A stretch of 62,452 bases of DNA from Acidimicrobiaceae bacterium (lineage in GTDB: Bacteria > Actinomycetota > Acidimicrobiia > Acidimicrobiales > Aldehydirespiratoraceae): positions 1 through 62,452 of the forward strand of contig JAPOYA010000033.1 in NCBI GenBank assembly GCA_026706815.1, written 5' to 3'. The translations under genes were made by a program, and so were the position numbers. Below are positions 60,966 through 62,452 of the stretch, piece after piece. Below the pieces are notes generated by a model. The model worked only from the letters and a program-made list of their open reading frames with translations. It made no database searches and was not told where the DNA came from. Numbering within the stretch: the first letter of the stretch is position 1; every line of letters begins with the position of its first letter.

Positions 60966-62452
60966 GTGGAACACTCAGAGGCAGAGGCTGAGATATACCG
61001 ACTCCGCATGCGCTTTGCCGAGCTTGAGGACGAGCTCACCGAACTCCGCCGACGACCGCAGGACTCCCACAATCGGATAGCGATTCTGGAGGAGCGCCTG
61101 AGCGAGGCCAGGGGGCAGCTCAGCCGAGCCGTTTCCCAGAATGAGAAGCTCGCCTGCACGCTGCGCGAGGCCCGCGAGCACATAGCCGCCCTGCGCGACG
61201 AAGTCGCCAAGCTGACCCAGCCGCCCTCAGGCTACGGAACCGTGCTGGACGTCAACGAAGACGGGACCGTCGATGTACACGCCGGCGGTCGAAAGATGCG
61301 AGTGTCGGTGCAGCCTGAACTCTCCGGCGAGTTGGCCCGCGGTCAGGAGGTTGTGCTCAACGAGTCGCTGAACGTGATTCTCGCACGCCGCCCGGACCGC
61401 TCCGGCGAGGTGGCCATCCTCAAAGAACTGCTCGACGGCAACACTCGAGCGCTGATCATCGGCCGCGCCGATGAGGAACGGGTGGTCGAGTTGGGCGACT
61501 CTGTACGCGAAACACCGCTGCGCAGCGGCGACACTCTGCTCATCGATCCTCGTGCCGGCATTGTCTTGGAGCGTCTGCCGAGGCCCGAAGTGGAGAATTT
61601 GGTCCTCGAAGAGGTTCCGGACGTCTCCTACGCCGATGTCGGCGGACTCGACCGGCAAATCGAGGAGATAACAGACGCCGTCGAGCTGCCCTTCGTCCAC
61701 TCCGCGTTGTTCTTGGACTACAACCTTCCAGCCCCGAAGGGAATCCTCCTCTACGGCCCTCCCGGCTGCGGCAAGACCCTGATCGCAAAAGCAGTCGCCA
61801 ACAGTCTCGCCAACAAGGTCGCCGAGGTTTCCGGGGACAGCAGGGCGCGCAGCTTCTTCCTCAACATCAAGGGCCCCGAACTTCTCAACAAATACGTAGG
61901 CGAGACCGAACGCCAGATACGCCTGGTCTTCCAACGAGCACGAGAGAAAAGCGAGGAGGGCTGGCCGGTCATCGTCTTCTTCGACGAGATGGAATCTCTT
62001 TTCCGGACCCGCGGCAGCGGCGTCAGCTCCGACATCGAGTCGACCATCGTCCCTCAACTCCTCGCCGAGATCGACGGAGTCGAGGCTCTGCGCAATGTGA
62101 TCGTGATCGGCGCGTCGAACCGCGAGGATCTGATCGATCCCGCGATCCTGCGTCCGGGCCGACTCGACGTGAAGATCAAGATCGAACGCCCCGACGCCGA
62201 GGCTGCCGTGCCGATCTTCTCGCGCTACCTCACCTCTGAAGTGCCGATCGATGAAGCCGCGATCGACTCTCAAGGAGGCGGCGACATCGACAAGGCGATC
62301 CAGCACATGATCGAAGAGACCGTGCGCGAGATGTACAACACTGACGCCGAGAACCGATTCCTGGAGGTCACCTACCAGAACGGCGACAAAGAGGTCATGT
62401 ATTTCAAGGACTTCTCCTCGGGGGCGATGATCGAGAACATTGTGCGCCGAGC
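60966..62452 (+). CDS. mpa: Proteasome-associated ATPase Mpa/ARC (3' end beyond window)
   Basis: Mpa is the hexameric AAA+ unfoldase that recognises Pup-tagged proteins and feeds them to the 20S proteasome. The visible 495 residues include the N-terminal coiled coil (about 1-75), two OB domains (about 80-225), Walker A GPPGCGKT (about 263), Walker [11 protein letters not shown] (about 338) and the AAA arginine-finger region ([11 protein letters not shown]). GTG 60966 has AGGAGG 4 bases upstream. The stop lies past the window, so the C-terminal proteasome-docking tail is not seen. No pup, dop or prc genes are in view. Confidence 0.95.
   Translation, partial: MEHSEAEAEIYRLRMRFAELEDELTELRRRPQDSHNRIAILEERLSEARGQLSRAVSQNEKLACTLREAREHIAALRDEVAKLTQPPSGYGTVLDVNEDGTVDVHAGGRKMRVSVQPELSGELARGQEVVLNESLNVILARRPDRSGEVAILKELLDGNTRALIIGRADEERVVELGDSVRETPLRSGDTLLIDPRAGIVLERLPRPEVENLVLEEVPDVSYADVGGLDRQIEEITDAVELPFVHSALFLDYNLPAPKGILLYGPPGCGKTLIAKAVANSLANKVAEVSGDSRARSFFLNIKGPELLNKYVGETERQIRLVFQRAREKSEEGWPVIVFFDEMESLFRTRGSGVSSDIESTIVPQLLAEIDGVEALRNVIVIGASNREDLIDPAILRPGRLDVKIKIERPDAEAAVPIFSRYLTSEVPIDEAAIDSQGGGDIDKAIQHMIEETVREMYNTDAENRFLEVTYQNGDKEVMYFKDFSSGAMIENIVRR

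Noticed and set aside
60966..62452. pup or proteasome core genes in the window
   Set aside because: No small protein ending in GGQ or GGE and no beta-type proteasome subunit is visible; they may lie beyond the window end.

Overview
The window is high-GC actinobacterial chromosome, most likely from an uncultured member of the class Acidimicrobiia. The evidence is inferential. It carries a proteasomal ATPase (Mpa/ARC), a fused F420 enzyme (FbiC), a HelZ-type SNF2 ATPase, an AftD-type arabinofuranosyltransferase, DUF3151 and DUF2510 proteins, and a secreted protein with a domain I associate with marine or host-associated Acidimicrobiia. Many genes start with GTG, and many have a TANNNT box only 5-9 bases before the start codon, which is the pattern of leaderless transcripts. 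The first 94 bases are almost pure G, which looks like a contig-end sequencing artefact. The last gene (mpa) runs off the window. I see no rRNA, tRNA, CRISPR array, prophage or insertion sequence.

Layout. 0.1-5.2 kb: a secreted His-rich/Calx-beta protein, an AldR-type regulator divergent from alanine dehydrogenase, and an amidohydrolase. 5.2-9.5 kb: a geranylgeranyl-reductase-family flavoprotein (MenJ-like), a TauD-family dioxygenase, uracil-DNA glycosylase and MenB; MenJ and MenB point to menaquinone. 9.6-13.1 kb: a divergent pair of unfamiliar membrane/exported operons (HTTM protein with a small anchored protein; toroid-like protein with a small MarC-like membrane protein), then a decayed alcohol dehydrogenase. 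13.2-20.5 kb: an ion-homeostasis block with a K+-dependent-type membrane pyrophosphatase, 5-formyl-THF cyclo-ligase, TrkA and two TrkH paralogues. 20.5-28.2 kb: an M18 aminopeptidase and glutamate synthase gltBD.

28.2-37.9 kb: an envelope polysaccharide block with AftD-like transferase, a GT4, two GT2 enzymes, a UDP-galactopyranose-mutase-like flavoprotein and a glycerophosphodiesterase. 38-43.3 kb: an atypical pyruvate kinase, DUF3151-MobA, a DUF2510 membrane protein, an RNase D and small proteins. 43.3-48.5 kb: a ClC channel with CBS domains coupled to a cysteine-cluster protein, then FbiC. 48.5-55.7 kb: a HelZ-like ATPase with a small partner, transaldolase and transketolase. 55.7-62.4 kb: a divergent TetR pair, then a tight operon of a PBP4-family protein that has lost all three catalytic motifs, a stand-alone Lon N-domain protein, three small membrane proteins and TrmI, followed by a ferredoxin and mpa.

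The most interesting points are the inactive-looking PBP4 operon next to mpa, a GC-rich repeat shared between an intergenic site and an in-frame insertion in gltB, the TrkH paralogue with an altered filter, the unusual pyruvate kinase K+ site, and the widespread leaderless promoters that double as compact divergent promoters.
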